From Odoribacter sp. AF15-53 (GTDB taxonomy: Bacteria > Bacteroidota > Bacteroidia > Bacteroidales > Marinifilaceae), in the NCBI RefSeq assembly GCF_003479425.1, contig NZ_QUHC01000008.1, positions 1 to 64,000 of the forward strand: DNA of 64,000 bases, given 5' to 3'. The position numbers were made by a program, and so were the translations under genes. The first letter of the stretch is position 1; the number at the start of each line of letters is the position of its first letter. A model generated the notes under the pieces. The model made no database searches and had not been told where the DNA came from. It saw nothing but the letters and a program-made list of their open reading frames with translations. Shown piece by piece: positions 53,194-62,670 of the stretch.

Positions 53194-53676
53194 CTAGTTT
53201 ACAGCCACAACAGCCTTCATCATTTTTTTCGTGTTTTTCATCAACTTCGCCTTGTTCTGGCCATCCATCAAATACCATGATTCTTCTTCCGGGAAATATT
53301 GGAATTCAGCAACAGCATCAGACTCTTCGCTGGCAACAACCATCTTATTCAATGATTTTGTCACGTGATAAGAATGTCCGGCGTACATTACCTGTCCTTC
53401 CTCAACGTCACCGGCTTTCATGGCAACAGGATTTGAACCGCCCCAGAATTCAATGGAGTTAAAGATTAACGCATCACCCAAGCAGCACAATTCGTATGCC
53501 GGAAGGATACACAAACCTAAAAATACCAACTCGTTCACGAATTTCGCATTAGATACCTGCCCGTTCCAGTTGTGCAACTTGGAAGTCAAAGCGAAGGAAC
53601 CATAACACCCCGTGAAGGCTACGGATGATATTGCAATCATCGCAACCGCGATCATTTGATTAAAACTTTTTTTCAT
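53194..53676 (-). CDS. DUF3332 family lipoprotein
   Basis: This 160-residue protein has a lipobox (FTGC, C24) followed by YGSFALTSKLHNWNGQVSN, the sequence that marks the DUF3332 family, and a hydrophobic ELVFLGLCILPAYELCCLGDAL segment. The C-terminal 80 residues are a small beta domain. The family is envelope-located and uncharacterised. It is monocistronic. Confidence 0.88.
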   Translation of the reverse strand: MKKSFNQMIAVAMIAISSVAFTGCYGSFALTSKLHNWNGQVSNAKFVNELVFLGLCILPAYELCCLGDALIFNSIEFWGGSNPVAMKAGDVEEGQVMYAGHSYHVTKSLNKMVVASEESDAVAEFQYFPEEESWYLMDGQNKAKLMKNTKKMMKAVVAVN

Positions 53677-53743
53677 AACCTATATTAATTAAATTTAGTT
53701 TTACTAAGATATAGATTTTAGTACGAAACTAAATAACCTTTGG

Positions 53744-55156
53744 TTATTTTTTCTTATAGAATTTTTTCGGAGCAATCATTAATTCGGGGCGAAGCACGTT
53801 ATCTAGCTCTTCTTTCGTCAATAATTTCTCTTCCAGAACCAAATCATAAACACTTCTGTTTTCAGTCAAAGCTCTCTTGGCAATACGAGATGAATTTTCG
53901 TATCCCAAGGTCGGGTTCAAAGCAGTAACGATACCGATACTGTTCATCACCATATCCTTACAACGTTGAGCGTTAGCCGTGATTCCGTCAACGCACAACA
54001 CGCGCAAACGATCCATCACCTTAGTCAACATCTGCATGGAGTTGAAGATAGCGTAAACGATCACCGGCTCCATCACGTTCAATTCCAACTGACCGGCCTC
54101 GGCAGCCATCATCACGGTCGTGTCGTTACCGATCACACGGAAGCAAACTTGGTTAACCACTTCAGGAATAACCGGATTCACTTTACCCGGCATGATTGAA
54201 GATCCCGGTTGCATCGGGGGCAAGTTGATCTCGTTCAAACCGCATCTCGGACCGCTAGACAACAAACGCAAGTCGTTACATATCTTAGACAATTGAACGC
54301 AGAAACGTTTCAATTCTGAAGAGTAAGACACGCAAGCTCCGGTATCGGGAGTAGCGGCAATCAGGTTCGGTGCTAACACGAACTCCTCGCCACTGATAAT
54401 ACGCAATTCACGAGCACAGATTTCAGCGTATTCCGGTTCCGAGTTAATACCCGTACCGATAGCCGTGGCACCCATGTTCTCTACCAAGAACAATTTGGCA
54501 GCCGCGTTCAAACGCTCGATATTTTCCTCCAAGGTATAAGCATAAGCCTCGAACTCCTGACCTAAAGTCATCGGCACGGCATCCTGCAACTGGGTACGTC
54601 CCATTTTCAGCACGTTTTCGAACTCTTTTGCTTTTCTTCTGAAAGAATCAACCAACAGTTTAATTTCAGCAACCACTTCCTTATTGGTCAAAATGATAGC
54701 CAAGTGGAAAGAAGTCGGGTAAGCGTCATTCGTTGATTGAGATAGATTCACATGATTATTCGGGTGACAATATTGATATTCACCTTTCTGGTGTCCCAGC
54801 AATTCCAAGGCACGGTTAGCAACCACCTCGTTAATATTCATATTCGTGGAAGTTCCGGCACCACCTTGAACCATGTCTACCGGGAATTGATCGGCCAGTT
54901 TACCGTCAATAATCTCCTCACAAGCGGCAGTAATGGCGTTCGTAATATCGGCGGGAATCAAACCCAATTCAAAATTAGCTTTCGCGGCAGCCCATTTTAC
55001 CATAGCCAAAGCTTTCACGTAGTTAGGGAACATCCCGATCGTGTAGTGACTGATTCCTGCAAAGTTTTCGATAGCTCTCAAAGTTTGAACGCCATAATAC
55101 GCATCCATTGGCACTTCTTTGTTGCCGAGTAAATCATGTTCTATTCTTGTTTTCAT
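53744..55156 (-). CDS. aspA: Aspartate ammonia-lyase
   Basis: This 470-residue fumarase/aspartase-superfamily enzyme releases fumarate and ammonia from aspartate. It has EHDLLGNKEVP, GGAGTSTNMNINEV, HVNLSQSTNDAYPT, GRTQLQDAVPM, and the signature GSSIMPGKVNPV. Residue patterns favour aspartase over fumarase C. The fumarate made can feed frdCAB. The start at 55156 agrees with the family's N terminus. Confidence 0.95.
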   Translation of the reverse strand: MKTRIEHDLLGNKEVPMDAYYGVQTLRAIENFAGISHYTIGMFPNYVKALAMVKWAAAKANFELGLIPADITNAITAACEEIIDGKLADQFPVDMVQGGAGTSTNMNINEVVANRALELLGHQKGEYQYCHPNNHVNLSQSTNDAYPTSFHLAIILTNKEVVAEIKLLVDSFRRKAKEFENVLKMGRTQLQDAVPMTLGQEFEAYAYTLEENIERLNAAAKLFLVENMGATAIGTGINSEPEYAEICARELRIISGEEFVLAPNLIAATPDTGACVSYSSELKRFCVQLSKICNDLRLLSSGPRCGLNEINLPPMQPGSSIMPGKVNPVIPEVVNQVCFRVIGNDTTVMMAAEAGQLELNVMEPVIVYAIFNSMQMLTKVMDRLRVLCVDGITANAQRCKDMVMNSIGIVTALNPTLGYENSSRIAKRALTENRSVYDLVLEEKLLTKEELDNVLRPELMIAPKKFYKKK

Positions 55157-55771
55157 AACTCTTATAATTAATTATTTCCAAATACGTTTGAATTTCTTTC
55201 AAGTTTCACTTCTTCGTTAAAAACGATAACTAAATGTCTCTCGCTCATAATAAACGACCTGAAGAAAATTAATCCGGCAAAGGTATAAAAGTTAATAGTA
55301 CAAAGCTAATTTTAGACAAAAAATTAAGGCCTTGCACGGAAAGAATTATACGTCTGTATATCAACCATATATATTAATTATTAACAAAATAAAGCTTGAC
55401 AAAAGGCTTTTTCACAAACGTTTCCGATCAGAGATATCCCCCGAAATTTCCTTACCCCCCTCTAACTCCCCCGTCAGTTTCCTCTATAAACAGAGGAGGA
55501 ACTGGTGATTCTTCCCAAAGACAGAGAGCAACTCATCTATCCCGCTGTTTATCGAGGGTTTTGAAAAGTCCTTTTTGAGAGGAACAACTACCCCCTCCGG
55601 CTCCCCCTTACACAGGGGGGGGAGGACTGATTACCAAGCGGTTTCCCTGCCTGAGCAAGGAGGGACTAGGGGTGATAGTTCAAGATAACAGGACTTTTTC
55701 ATCTCTCCCTCTGTTTATAGAGGGAGTTCGGCAAAGCCGAGAGGGAGTTAGAAAGATAAAAGTTAAAAACA
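55157..55771. other. Long gene-free region: aspA promoter and family C repeats
   Basis: The right half (55438-55755) is a cluster of family C palindromes. Examples are CCTCTATAAACAGAGG, CTCCCCCTTACACAGGGGGG and CTCCCTCTGTTTATAGAGGG, followed by the dyad TTCGGCAAAGCCGA. The left part holds the aspA promoter. A 60-residue plus-strand frame here is a by-product of the repeats. Confidence 0.65.
55278..55308 (-). promoter_or_regulatory. aspA promoter region with two -7 boxes
   Basis: On the minus strand TACCTTTG (55285-55278) and TAGCTTTG (55308-55301) are both perfect -7 matches, about 122 and 145 bases upstream of aspA. Two tandem start sites are possible. Confidence 0.5.
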
Positions 55772-57442
55772 CTAAGGTTGATTATCCGCTATGTTTATAA
55801 CAATCCTTGCCAATGAAGAACGGTAATTCTCATCATTATAAGGAGCGTATTTCCCCTTGATGTCATACATGATTGATGCCTCGCCCGTGAACCCCTTGAT
55901 CGGGAAAAACATCACTTCTTCCAATCCCGGATCATATACCCACGTACCCTGCCCCGTTACTTCGTGCCTGAACACCGAGGCTCCAAGACAATTCTTTTCG
56001 CTCGTCCAGAATCGAAGGCTCTCCGGGTCCAGGTTATCCTTGTCGGCGGAGGGTTTACCGCTACCATCCTGGTATGCCTTGTCGTTTTCCAAGGGTCGCA
56101 CGGTAACGGGGCCCCGTCGGTGATCGTAAATATCATCTTCAGAACGAGCCCCGTACAAAGGAGTAATTCGCAAATTTTTGATGACATTCGTATGCGCCGT
56201 GAGCTGTCCCGTCGATGCCATAAACCCGACGAGCAATTTTTGCGGGGTATTAAGCGAAAGATCTGTTACCGGAGGATTCTGGTACCATATCGGGGTAGGG
56301 GGATCACCCGAAGCCACCCGGATCGGGATACCGTTCTCCGTGTAGGACAACGAAGAAGGATAAACATATTCCTCTATCACAACCGTTTTCTCTTTCCCGT
56401 GTTGTATTGTCACGGTTATAATAAAACCGCCCTCCACAAGGTTAGGTTCCAAGGCAATAATAGCCTTTCGGTACGCGGGATCATCAGCATTGGAAAAGAC
56501 TTTCCCTCCCGATATATTGAACGGTTTATCAATCCTCGGACTAACATACTGTTCAAACTTACCGCTCGTGGTGTTCAACATAAACCCAGCTTCATTTCTC
56601 AACCCGTTCGTGTTCTCGTCCTCAAGTCCCTTGTCAATATCCCATCCCGTGTGCCGGGTTATCAACACCGGGAATCCCCAACTGCCTTCCGGAATCGTAT
56701 GGGTCTTTTTATCTATTGTTATTACTTTTGTTCCTCGCCCGGCCGCACCCCGGATCGTAACATTACTCCGGGTGCTGTATTTTTCAAGCTGCACGTTATC
56801 TATTTTTGTCGGATTTTTATCATAGGGAATTCCATTTCTCATCTCGTAATCTTCGAAACGCCAGCTTTTGAAATGCCCCTGATCCAGCGCCACCGCGAGA
56901 TACCCGCCTTTCATCCCGACAATAGGGGTTACCCCGGTACTCGTGCTCGAATGAACCGAAGACCTGTGCGTGTAACCGAATCCCGCACCCTCGGCCCCGT
57001 ATTTCAGGTTAGTCCCGATGTAATTATTCGAGGTGGCATCCACCAGAAACATACAGATCCCGTCCGTCAATCCCGTCGCCGAGGAGCTGGTGTACATCAT
57101 GATATATTCGAACTCGATCAGAAGACCGTCCCGTGTCGTAAACGTGTAATCCGGCAGGTAAAAAGCCCCCACCTCTTCTTTCCCGGTCGTGAGTTGTAAG
57201 CCCAACCCGTCAACCAATTTAGCCTGATTCTTTCTTTTACTGGTTCCGTTACTTGTCGTTCCCGAAGCATAGGGATTATTGGGTTCGTGAAAGTCCACGT
57301 TACTCAGATTCTTGTCCAGAAAGGACCTGAAGAAAGGGAATGGCCCCTTTTCCTGGGCCACAACCTCGGTACACGTTACCGCCAGCAAGAACACCGGCAA
57401 GAAAAAAAATAGTTTCTTCATCATACATTTTCGAGTTTCCAT
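55772..57442 (-). CDS. Probable fimbrial tip adhesin with L-type-lectin-like domain
   Basis: This 556-residue secreted protein has a signal peptide (ending VVAQEK). Its N-terminal 300 residues have the cues of a legume/L-type lectin fold: YTFTTRDGLLIEFEYIMMY, DGICMFLVDA, GAEGAGFGYTHRSS and GMKGGYLAVALDQGHF. The C-terminal part is beta-rich (VWTYDPGLEEVMFFPIKGFTG...). It is the last gene of the fimbrial operon, 15 bases after the previous one. A carbohydrate-binding tip is a natural reading but unproved. It lacks a lipobox at the cleavage site, unlike its neighbours. Confidence 0.7.
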   Translation of the reverse strand: METRKCMMKKLFFFLPVFLLAVTCTEVVAQEKGPFPFFRSFLDKNLSNVDFHEPNNPYASGTTSNGTSKRKNQAKLVDGLGLQLTTGKEEVGAFYLPDYTFTTRDGLLIEFEYIMMYTSSSATGLTDGICMFLVDATSNNYIGTNLKYGAEGAGFGYTHRSSVHSSTSTGVTPIVGMKGGYLAVALDQGHFKSWRFEDYEMRNGIPYDKNPTKIDNVQLEKYSTRSNVTIRGAAGRGTKVITIDKKTHTIPEGSWGFPVLITRHTGWDIDKGLEDENTNGLRNEAGFMLNTTSGKFEQYVSPRIDKPFNISGGKVFSNADDPAYRKAIIALEPNLVEGGFIITVTIQHGKEKTVVIEEYVYPSSLSYTENGIPIRVASGDPPTPIWYQNPPVTDLSLNTPQKLLVGFMASTGQLTAHTNVIKNLRITPLYGARSEDDIYDHRRGPVTVRPLENDKAYQDGSGKPSADKDNLDPESLRFWTSEKNCLGASVFRHEVTGQGTWVYDPGLEEVMFFPIKGFTGEASIMYDIKGKYAPYNDENYRSSLARIVINIADNQP

Positions 57443-57457
57443 GTTTTCTAAATAGGG

Positions 57458-59782
57458 TCAATAATCCTTTATACAACGTATCGGGAATGCATACGAACGG
57501 TCGGCATCGTAAAACACTACTCCATCCTTTTGAATAAAGAGATAGTTAACCGTGTATTCACTATTCACCGTGTAAGGTGTCGCAGACCAGTAATACCCGT
57601 AAGCCCCGACATGTACCACGTTCCCATCCCCGTTCGGATAACGATGTCCCGCGGCAGGCAGGAATACCGTCCCGGCAGGAGGAGTTTTCCTATTCTCCGG
57701 CGACGGGATCGAGGCGGTTACATTCGCCCCCACAAACCACCCGCTCTCCGGGTCGAACATTCCACCCGCGTGATTCTCCGGGTTCGTGTTAAGATCAGAC
57801 ATCTTGTTGCCGAAATCCCCCATTTTCACCGTTTTCACGGCTGTCTCTTCATACAACAACTGCAATTCGGCATACGTGGGCAAACGCCATTTGCCTTCCA
57901 CCCAACCTTTTCCACCCTTCCCGCTCGACACGTAACGGCAGATATCACCGATACCCGCTCCCGCGTTGAAACCCGTGTTATCGGAATATTCCTTGAAAAC
58001 ATCCGCGTCATCTCCCGACGGGGAAGGTGTCGTGAAACTAAAATTCGGGTGAGCGTACGGGATTCGATCCCACCCCGCAAGACCTATCCCCCAAGAGGAC
58101 GGGTCCAACCCGGCGGGACTATACACGACACACGATTCCGGATCATAAGGATTCCCGGCAGGAGCCAGCGCAACGAGTGACCCCCATTTGAAGAATACCC
58201 CCTGCGACCAGGCCGGAATAGTCCGATTATCCTCTGCAGTAACGGCAAAAATTAGATTCCCGCCATGCCGGACGATATTACTACGCGCAAACATTTCGGC
58301 AATCGGAACCCTTCGAACGGTTAGTGTATCCCGAAGTCGTCCGGCTGTAAACACAATCTGCCCCGTCACGTAATCTTTCCCGCTACCCGGGGAGGGAATT
58401 GTTGTCACGACAAGATCTACCCCCGTCTGGTTTATATCAGTTCCGCTGCTCGCCGTCTGATCCCCGGTAAGCCGGAGCCAGCTACTTTCGTTCGGTTTAA
58501 GCACCTCCGCTTTCCACTCGCCATGATAGTCGGAGCTTACCCGGTGCTTCAATTGTCTGCCCACACCATACGGCATATCCAGCACCCGACTCTCCACACC
58601 CATGAAAAATTGCCCGTCATAGACGATATTATTTATCCCATTCATATCCACCACAAGAATCGTGGTCTTCAAGTTCGACAACACGGTCGACGAATTAAGA
58701 GCCTGTTCAAATGTGTCGTACCCACCTCCCTCGGCCGCGATAATATTCACGCAATACTTATGATTCCGGTACAAGGGCATGTATTCCGTGGTGGCGGAAG
58801 CAGACGTTTTCACCGTGAAATCAACACGATAATAACACTCCGCCCCCCGATACATTCCCTTGATAATTAAACACGTCCCGTTTTTAGCATCATTTTTCGT
58901 GGTTTTAGCGGCCTCGTAAGCATATATTTTCCCGTCGAGCAACAGAACCTCGACATGATCATCCTGCTTGTATTCATACCCCATCGCCGCATCCAACGTA
59001 CCCTCTTGTTTACCTGCCGGATTCGGGATCATCGGGTTGTCGTTGCCCGAATAAGGGTCCCGGATCATGCTGCCGTCAGACGTGTTCCACGGCGGAGCGA
59101 TATATCCCGAAGTGTTGTAACTCACCAGATAAATCATTTCGAGCTTGAATATATCCCCTTTCACTTCATTCTTCACGTCAACACGTGCCAGCATACGGGT
59201 TAACGGCACATTCACCGTCGCATCCGCGGCAATTCCCTCTACCGAAGTCTCCCCGTACATGGGTATCGGGGTATACCCCGGAATCGACACGTTCCAATGG
59301 TAAGCACCGTTCTCGTCCGCTTCCGTCCTGAATTTCAACGCTTCCAGCACGACTTGCTTTTCAGTTCCGGTAGCCTGTTTCGACAAAACCAGATCGACCT
59401 CGTCCGACGCGTTGGCAATGGCCACGACAGTACCGACATTCTCGTCCTTCGTGAATTTCAAACGATACTTCACTTTGTAATCCGTACCCGACACGTCCTG
59501 AGTAAAATCGCTCACTTTAAGCCCCCGAATCAATTTAGCCGCAGGCGTCGATTGGTCGAAAAGCAGGAGGTCAATACTCCTCACGGCAGCTTCTCCCTTC
59601 TCTCCCGCAATCGAGCGGGTCACCGGAATCTCGAAGCCCGGAATGATCATCTCTAAGGTTATCGACTCTCCCTGTACATCAAACCCATCCAATTTATCAG
59701 ACACGCACCCGATAACACCTGACATGAACACGACAACAGCCGTGTAAAACAGTTTCGATAATATCCTGGATCGTTTCATCAT
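57458..59782 (-). CDS. Large fimbrial subunit lipoprotein with BACON-like and FISUMP-like domains
   Basis: This 774-residue lipoprotein (lipobox VIGC, about C26) has an N-terminal Mfa/FimA-like domain (VTRSIAGEKGEAAVRSIDLLLFD) with the strand motif YMPLYRNHKYCVNI. A central BACON-like domain follows (about 400-500: HRVSSDYHGEWKAEV...WLRL...GQIVFTAGRLRDTLTV). The C-terminal domain (about 520-774) is of the type found in the Fibrobacter succinogenes paralogous family, with WRLPTYAELQLLYEE and YYWSATPY. It likely sits near the fimbrial tip. Its downstream neighbour starts 15 bases away. Confidence 0.72.
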   Translation of the reverse strand: MMKRSRILSKLFYTAVVVFMSGVIGCVSDKLDGFDVQGESITLEMIIPGFEIPVTRSIAGEKGEAAVRSIDLLLFDQSTPAAKLIRGLKVSDFTQDVSGTDYKVKYRLKFTKDENVGTVVAIANASDEVDLVLSKQATGTEKQVVLEALKFRTEADENGAYHWNVSIPGYTPIPMYGETSVEGIAADATVNVPLTRMLARVDVKNEVKGDIFKLEMIYLVSYNTSGYIAPPWNTSDGSMIRDPYSGNDNPMIPNPAGKQEGTLDAAMGYEYKQDDHVEVLLLDGKIYAYEAAKTTKNDAKNGTCLIIKGMYRGAECYYRVDFTVKTSASATTEYMPLYRNHKYCVNIIAAEGGGYDTFEQALNSSTVLSNLKTTILVVDMNGINNIVYDGQFFMGVESRVLDMPYGVGRQLKHRVSSDYHGEWKAEVLKPNESSWLRLTGDQTASSGTDINQTGVDLVVTTIPSPGSGKDYVTGQIVFTAGRLRDTLTVRRVPIAEMFARSNIVRHGGNLIFAVTAEDNRTIPAWSQGVFFKWGSLVALAPAGNPYDPESCVVYSPAGLDPSSWGIGLAGWDRIPYAHPNFSFTTPSPSGDDADVFKEYSDNTGFNAGAGIGDICRYVSSGKGGKGWVEGKWRLPTYAELQLLYEETAVKTVKMGDFGNKMSDLNTNPENHAGGMFDPESGWFVGANVTASIPSPENRKTPPAGTVFLPAAGHRYPNGDGNVVHVGAYGYYWSATPYTVNSEYTVNYLFIQKDGVVFYDADRSYAFPIRCIKDY

Positions 59783-59803
59783 ATACCACTCATTTATTAT
59801 ATA

Positions 59804-61213
59804 TTACGAACGGGTAACCCTGATCTTTTTAATCATGTTCCCGGCTTTCACCTCCACAAGAGCATAATACCCAATAGCCATATCACTCAGATCCCGGATA
59901 GTCGTGAACACCACGTCCCGGGACAAATCACCGTCGGCCCCCGACATCGAAACCTCCAGCCAGCCACTCTCCCCGTGAGAAGCATCCAACAATCGACCGT
60001 CCAGATCGTAATAATCAATCTTTCCCGTCAGAATCCCCTTGGGAAACCCGCGATCGGTCCTATCATAATTGGTTTCGGCCGTGATCATGGCGGAATTGTT
60101 CGTGTTGTTGACGTAAAGAATATCACGACCCACCCGCAGAAAATACTGGGGATCAATAATAATTTCTTGCCCGGCCTCCGTCCACGGCACCACAACATGC
60201 TCGAACTGTACTGTTTTCTCTTTCACCACCCCCGTGATCCGGTAGATATGATTACGCCGTAGCTCGGTAATCGCTTGAGGACTCCCTCCTCCTTCCGGGG
60301 AAAAAGCGGATAAAACAGCCTGCCCTCCCCGATCCCCGTCCGAAGAACTTATTCCCGACATATTCAACATCAACTTATCCGCATCCCCGGGAGCAGAACA
60401 CGTGCGTTCCGGGGTGTAGAACACGCAGACCAACCGGGGTGTTTCGTCCAACTCCAAAGCGGCTGATTCCCCGTAATTCCAACCGACAAACGTATAATTA
60501 TTATCGGGAACCAGCATACGCCCGAAATTATTCTCCACGTCAGTCCCAGTCTGGAAACGGGTCCCGTCAAGTTCCGTTCCCGTCACGAGAAATCCTTCCG
60601 CATAAGAATTTTCCAACGTCACCCGCGTGGCGGTCGTTACCCGAGCCTGAGGAACCGCAGTTTCCTTCTTCAACCACAACTCAACCCGTGCCACCCCGCG
60701 CTCGATACTAATTTTTTCCTCACTGGTAACCTCCTTGACAACTTCAATTTTTCGTTTTACCCCGCTCATAGGAATCCCTGATGAGGAAGGAACCGTATGA
60801 TTGGGGGTAAACGATTCATCCATAAGGAATATCATCTCTTCCAAATCAACCGGGGACATCACGGCCCCCAATACCCCGTTCATTGTCGGAGGTTCATTCA
60901 GAACCACGACAAGCATCTTGTCCGGGTTACAACTGACTTCCAAAATAGTCTTGAATTTTTTAGAATCCTGATCTTTTGCCTCCAAAGTGATCAACTCGTT
61001 GATATCGACCGTGGGAACAACCGAAGCGTTATCGAACACCACAAAACGGGCCGTGCGAACATAATCATGTTCATCAGCCCCGTCAACAAGCACTTCCACC
61101 GTCATCAGACTCCGGGATCCCCGCGGCGTGTCGGCATCCTCCCCCGAACGTTCCGAAGTACAGGAAACAAGAAAGACGATTCCGAAGATTATATGTAAGA
61201 TATTATTTTTCAT
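59804..61213 (-). CDS. Minor fimbrial subunit lipoprotein
   Basis: This 469-residue protein has a lipobox LVSC (C18). It has the FimA/Mfa-type layout: an N-terminal domain with RTARFVVFDN and VVVLNEP, a middle IERGVARVELWL strand, and LRRNHIYRITGVV, the 'RNH.Y.I' strand seen in fimbrillins. It lies between an Mfa2-like anchor and the large lipoprotein, so it is a likely accessory or adapter subunit (Mfa3/Mfa4-like position). Confidence 0.72.
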   Translation of the reverse strand: MKNNILHIIFGIVFLVSCTSERSGEDADTPRGSRSLMTVEVLVDGADEHDYVRTARFVVFDNASVVPTVDINELITLEAKDQDSKKFKTILEVSCNPDKMLVVVLNEPPTMNGVLGAVMSPVDLEEMIFLMDESFTPNHTVPSSSGIPMSGVKRKIEVVKEVTSEEKISIERGVARVELWLKKETAVPQARVTTATRVTLENSYAEGFLVTGTELDGTRFQTGTDVENNFGRMLVPDNNYTFVGWNYGESAALELDETPRLVCVFYTPERTCSAPGDADKLMLNMSGISSSDGDRGGQAVLSAFSPEGGGSPQAITELRRNHIYRITGVVKEKTVQFEHVVVPWTEAGQEIIIDPQYFLRVGRDILYVNNTNNSAMITAETNYDRTDRGFPKGILTGKIDYYDLDGRLLDASHGESGWLEVSMSGADGDLSRDVVFTTIRDLSDMAIGYYALVEVKAGNMIKKIRVTRS

Positions 61214-61233
61214 AAACTCTTGATTCTAAAAAA

Positions 61234-62262
61234 TCAGACACCAATATCATTGAGCCAGATGATCCAACCGTTAACCTTGACTGATATAGCCACGAAACCA
61301 TTGACTACCTTACACCGCACTTCCAACTCCCACTCGCTTTGGCGGTCCAGGAATTCCTGCATGGGCAACGGACTGCCATCCGGACGCATCCCCGGCTTGA
61401 TCCGTTTCAGAAATTCCATCAAGTCGTACACCCACAAGGGATTCCCGGTCCGCACATCACGCACGATAAGTTGATAGTCATAGCCCTCCCCGTGTATCAA
61501 CCGGGTCGTGTTGAGAGTTCCCTCGGACAATTCTCCCGGTTCACTTCCCGCCCTCAAGCGATAGGGCTTGAACGTCACCGATTCCTTGACTTTCGGGGTG
61601 TTGTCATGACCATATACCGCTCCCTCGGGAGTTATGATTTCAAAGGTGTATTCAACATTTCCCGCCCGCCCCCCGGTGTTATCATCCACTTGGACTAATG
61701 ATATATCGAAACGATTGGTATTCTGCACAAGCTTCACCGGCCATACGGATAAATCAGCCTTATAATCAACGTCGATCGTGGTCCCCACCCACAAAGGCGA
61801 GAATTCGTGAGACACCGTTCCGTCTTCTCGGCTTAACGCCACCCGCACGTCATCCAACATCGTCAAACCCGGTGAAAGAGCATTCCCGTCAACATCGGAT
61901 ACGTTAAAATGGTCTGTCAACCCGCCCACGGTCAATATCTTGTAGTGTCCGAAACGGATATCTCCACCCAGAAACATTCGATGCCCGTTGATTAGTTCCT
62001 CCTGCCGGGCGTGTTTCGAGAAAAGATATTTCCCCTCCGCATCGAACACGAACAAGTCGACCGTCGCGATACGCGCATCAAAAAGGTCCTTGTAATCCAT
62101 GTTATGATCATAAACGAACTCCAAGTATATCCCACAATCGTCCATATCGTCCCTGATTCGCTCGCACGATAACAGAAAACTCGAAATGACAGCCGTCAAA
62201 ACCAGATTGATCAAATTCCGATATATATTCTTAATGTTCATATTCCCGCGTTTTAGGCACAC
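61234..62262 (-). CDS. FimB/Mfa2-family fimbrial anchor lipoprotein
   Basis: This 342-residue protein has a lipobox LSC followed by ERIRDDMDDCGIYLEFVYDHN. The opening 'C...DDC..YL.F.YDYN' and the RIATVDLFVFDAEGKYL strand are the hallmark of FimB/Mfa2 proteins, which anchor and limit the length of Bacteroidales type V fimbriae. The C terminus (VKVNGWIIWLNDIGV) strongly resembles that of the upstream pilin (VARWIIWENEIGI). The start Met1 could be later (Met8), which gives a cleaner signal. Confidence 0.88.
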   Translation of the reverse strand: MCLKRGNMNIKNIYRNLINLVLTAVISSFLLSCERIRDDMDDCGIYLEFVYDHNMDYKDLFDARIATVDLFVFDAEGKYLFSKHARQEELINGHRMFLGGDIRFGHYKILTVGGLTDHFNVSDVDGNALSPGLTMLDDVRVALSREDGTVSHEFSPLWVGTTIDVDYKADLSVWPVKLVQNTNRFDISLVQVDDNTGGRAGNVEYTFEIITPEGAVYGHDNTPKVKESVTFKPYRLRAGSEPGELSEGTLNTTRLIHGEGYDYQLIVRDVRTGNPLWVYDLMEFLKRIKPGMRPDGSPLPMQEFLDRQSEWELEVRCKVVNGFVAISVKVNGWIIWLNDIGV

Positions 62263-62670
62263 CCGATTTTGATTTCAGATTTTAAATTTTAAATTCTAAC
62301 CGCACAAAAGATCGCCTTTGGCGAGTTACAAGTTACAGATCACATTTACCTTCGGCAAGTTACAGGTTATTACTCCACGCTCCGACCAAGGCTTTTAACT
62401 TTAAATTAAATTCAACTTTTATCTTTTAAACTCCCTCCCGGCTCCGCCGTACTCCCTCTATAAACAGAGAGAGCTGAGTTACTCACCGTCTTCGGGAAAG
62501 ATCATCAGCTCCTCCCCTGTTTATAGAGGGAACCGCCGGGTTAGCGAGGACAGATCGGGAGCTTGCTCGTTGTCTGTCGAGCGGGAGGCGGTTCGAGACC
62601 GCTTCGGGCTCACTTGGCAGCGAAGCTGACGGAGGAGTTTATTTGTCACTAAATCATTCCATATTTTTTA
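62263..62670. repeat. Composite repeat region (families A, D and C) inside the fimbrial locus
   Basis: In order, left to right: family A TTTTAAATTTTAAATTC (about 62279-62300), family D GAGTTACAAGTTACAG and GGCAAGTTACAGGTTA (62318-62372), then family C palindromes with CTCTATAAACAGAG and CCCTGTTTATAGAGGG (62445-62535) and GGGAGGCGGTTCGAGACCGC (62582-62601). No gene is present. It separates the pilin gene from the anchor and may be a transcript-processing or attenuation point. Confidence 0.7.

Noticed and set aside
55396..55578. 60-residue plus-strand frame in the aspA-fimbriae gap
   Set aside because: It spans family C repeat palindromes, and the composition (Pro/Ser/Arg-rich) follows from them.
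55964..57199. 411-residue plus-strand frame opposite the lectin-like gene
   Set aside because: It is wholly antisense to a gene with a clear signal peptide and operon context, has no signal, domain or promoter of its own, and is rich in Arg and Ile as expected from reading a GC-skewed coding strand backwards.
57530..58180. 216-residue plus-strand frame opposite the large fimbrial lipoprotein
   Set aside because: Antisense shadow with Arg/His-rich composition and no recognisable motif; the minus-strand gene explains the region.
62582..62601. tRNA-like T-arm 'GGTTCGAGACC'
   Set aside because: No acceptor stem, anticodon arm or CCA context fits around it; it is part of a family C palindrome.
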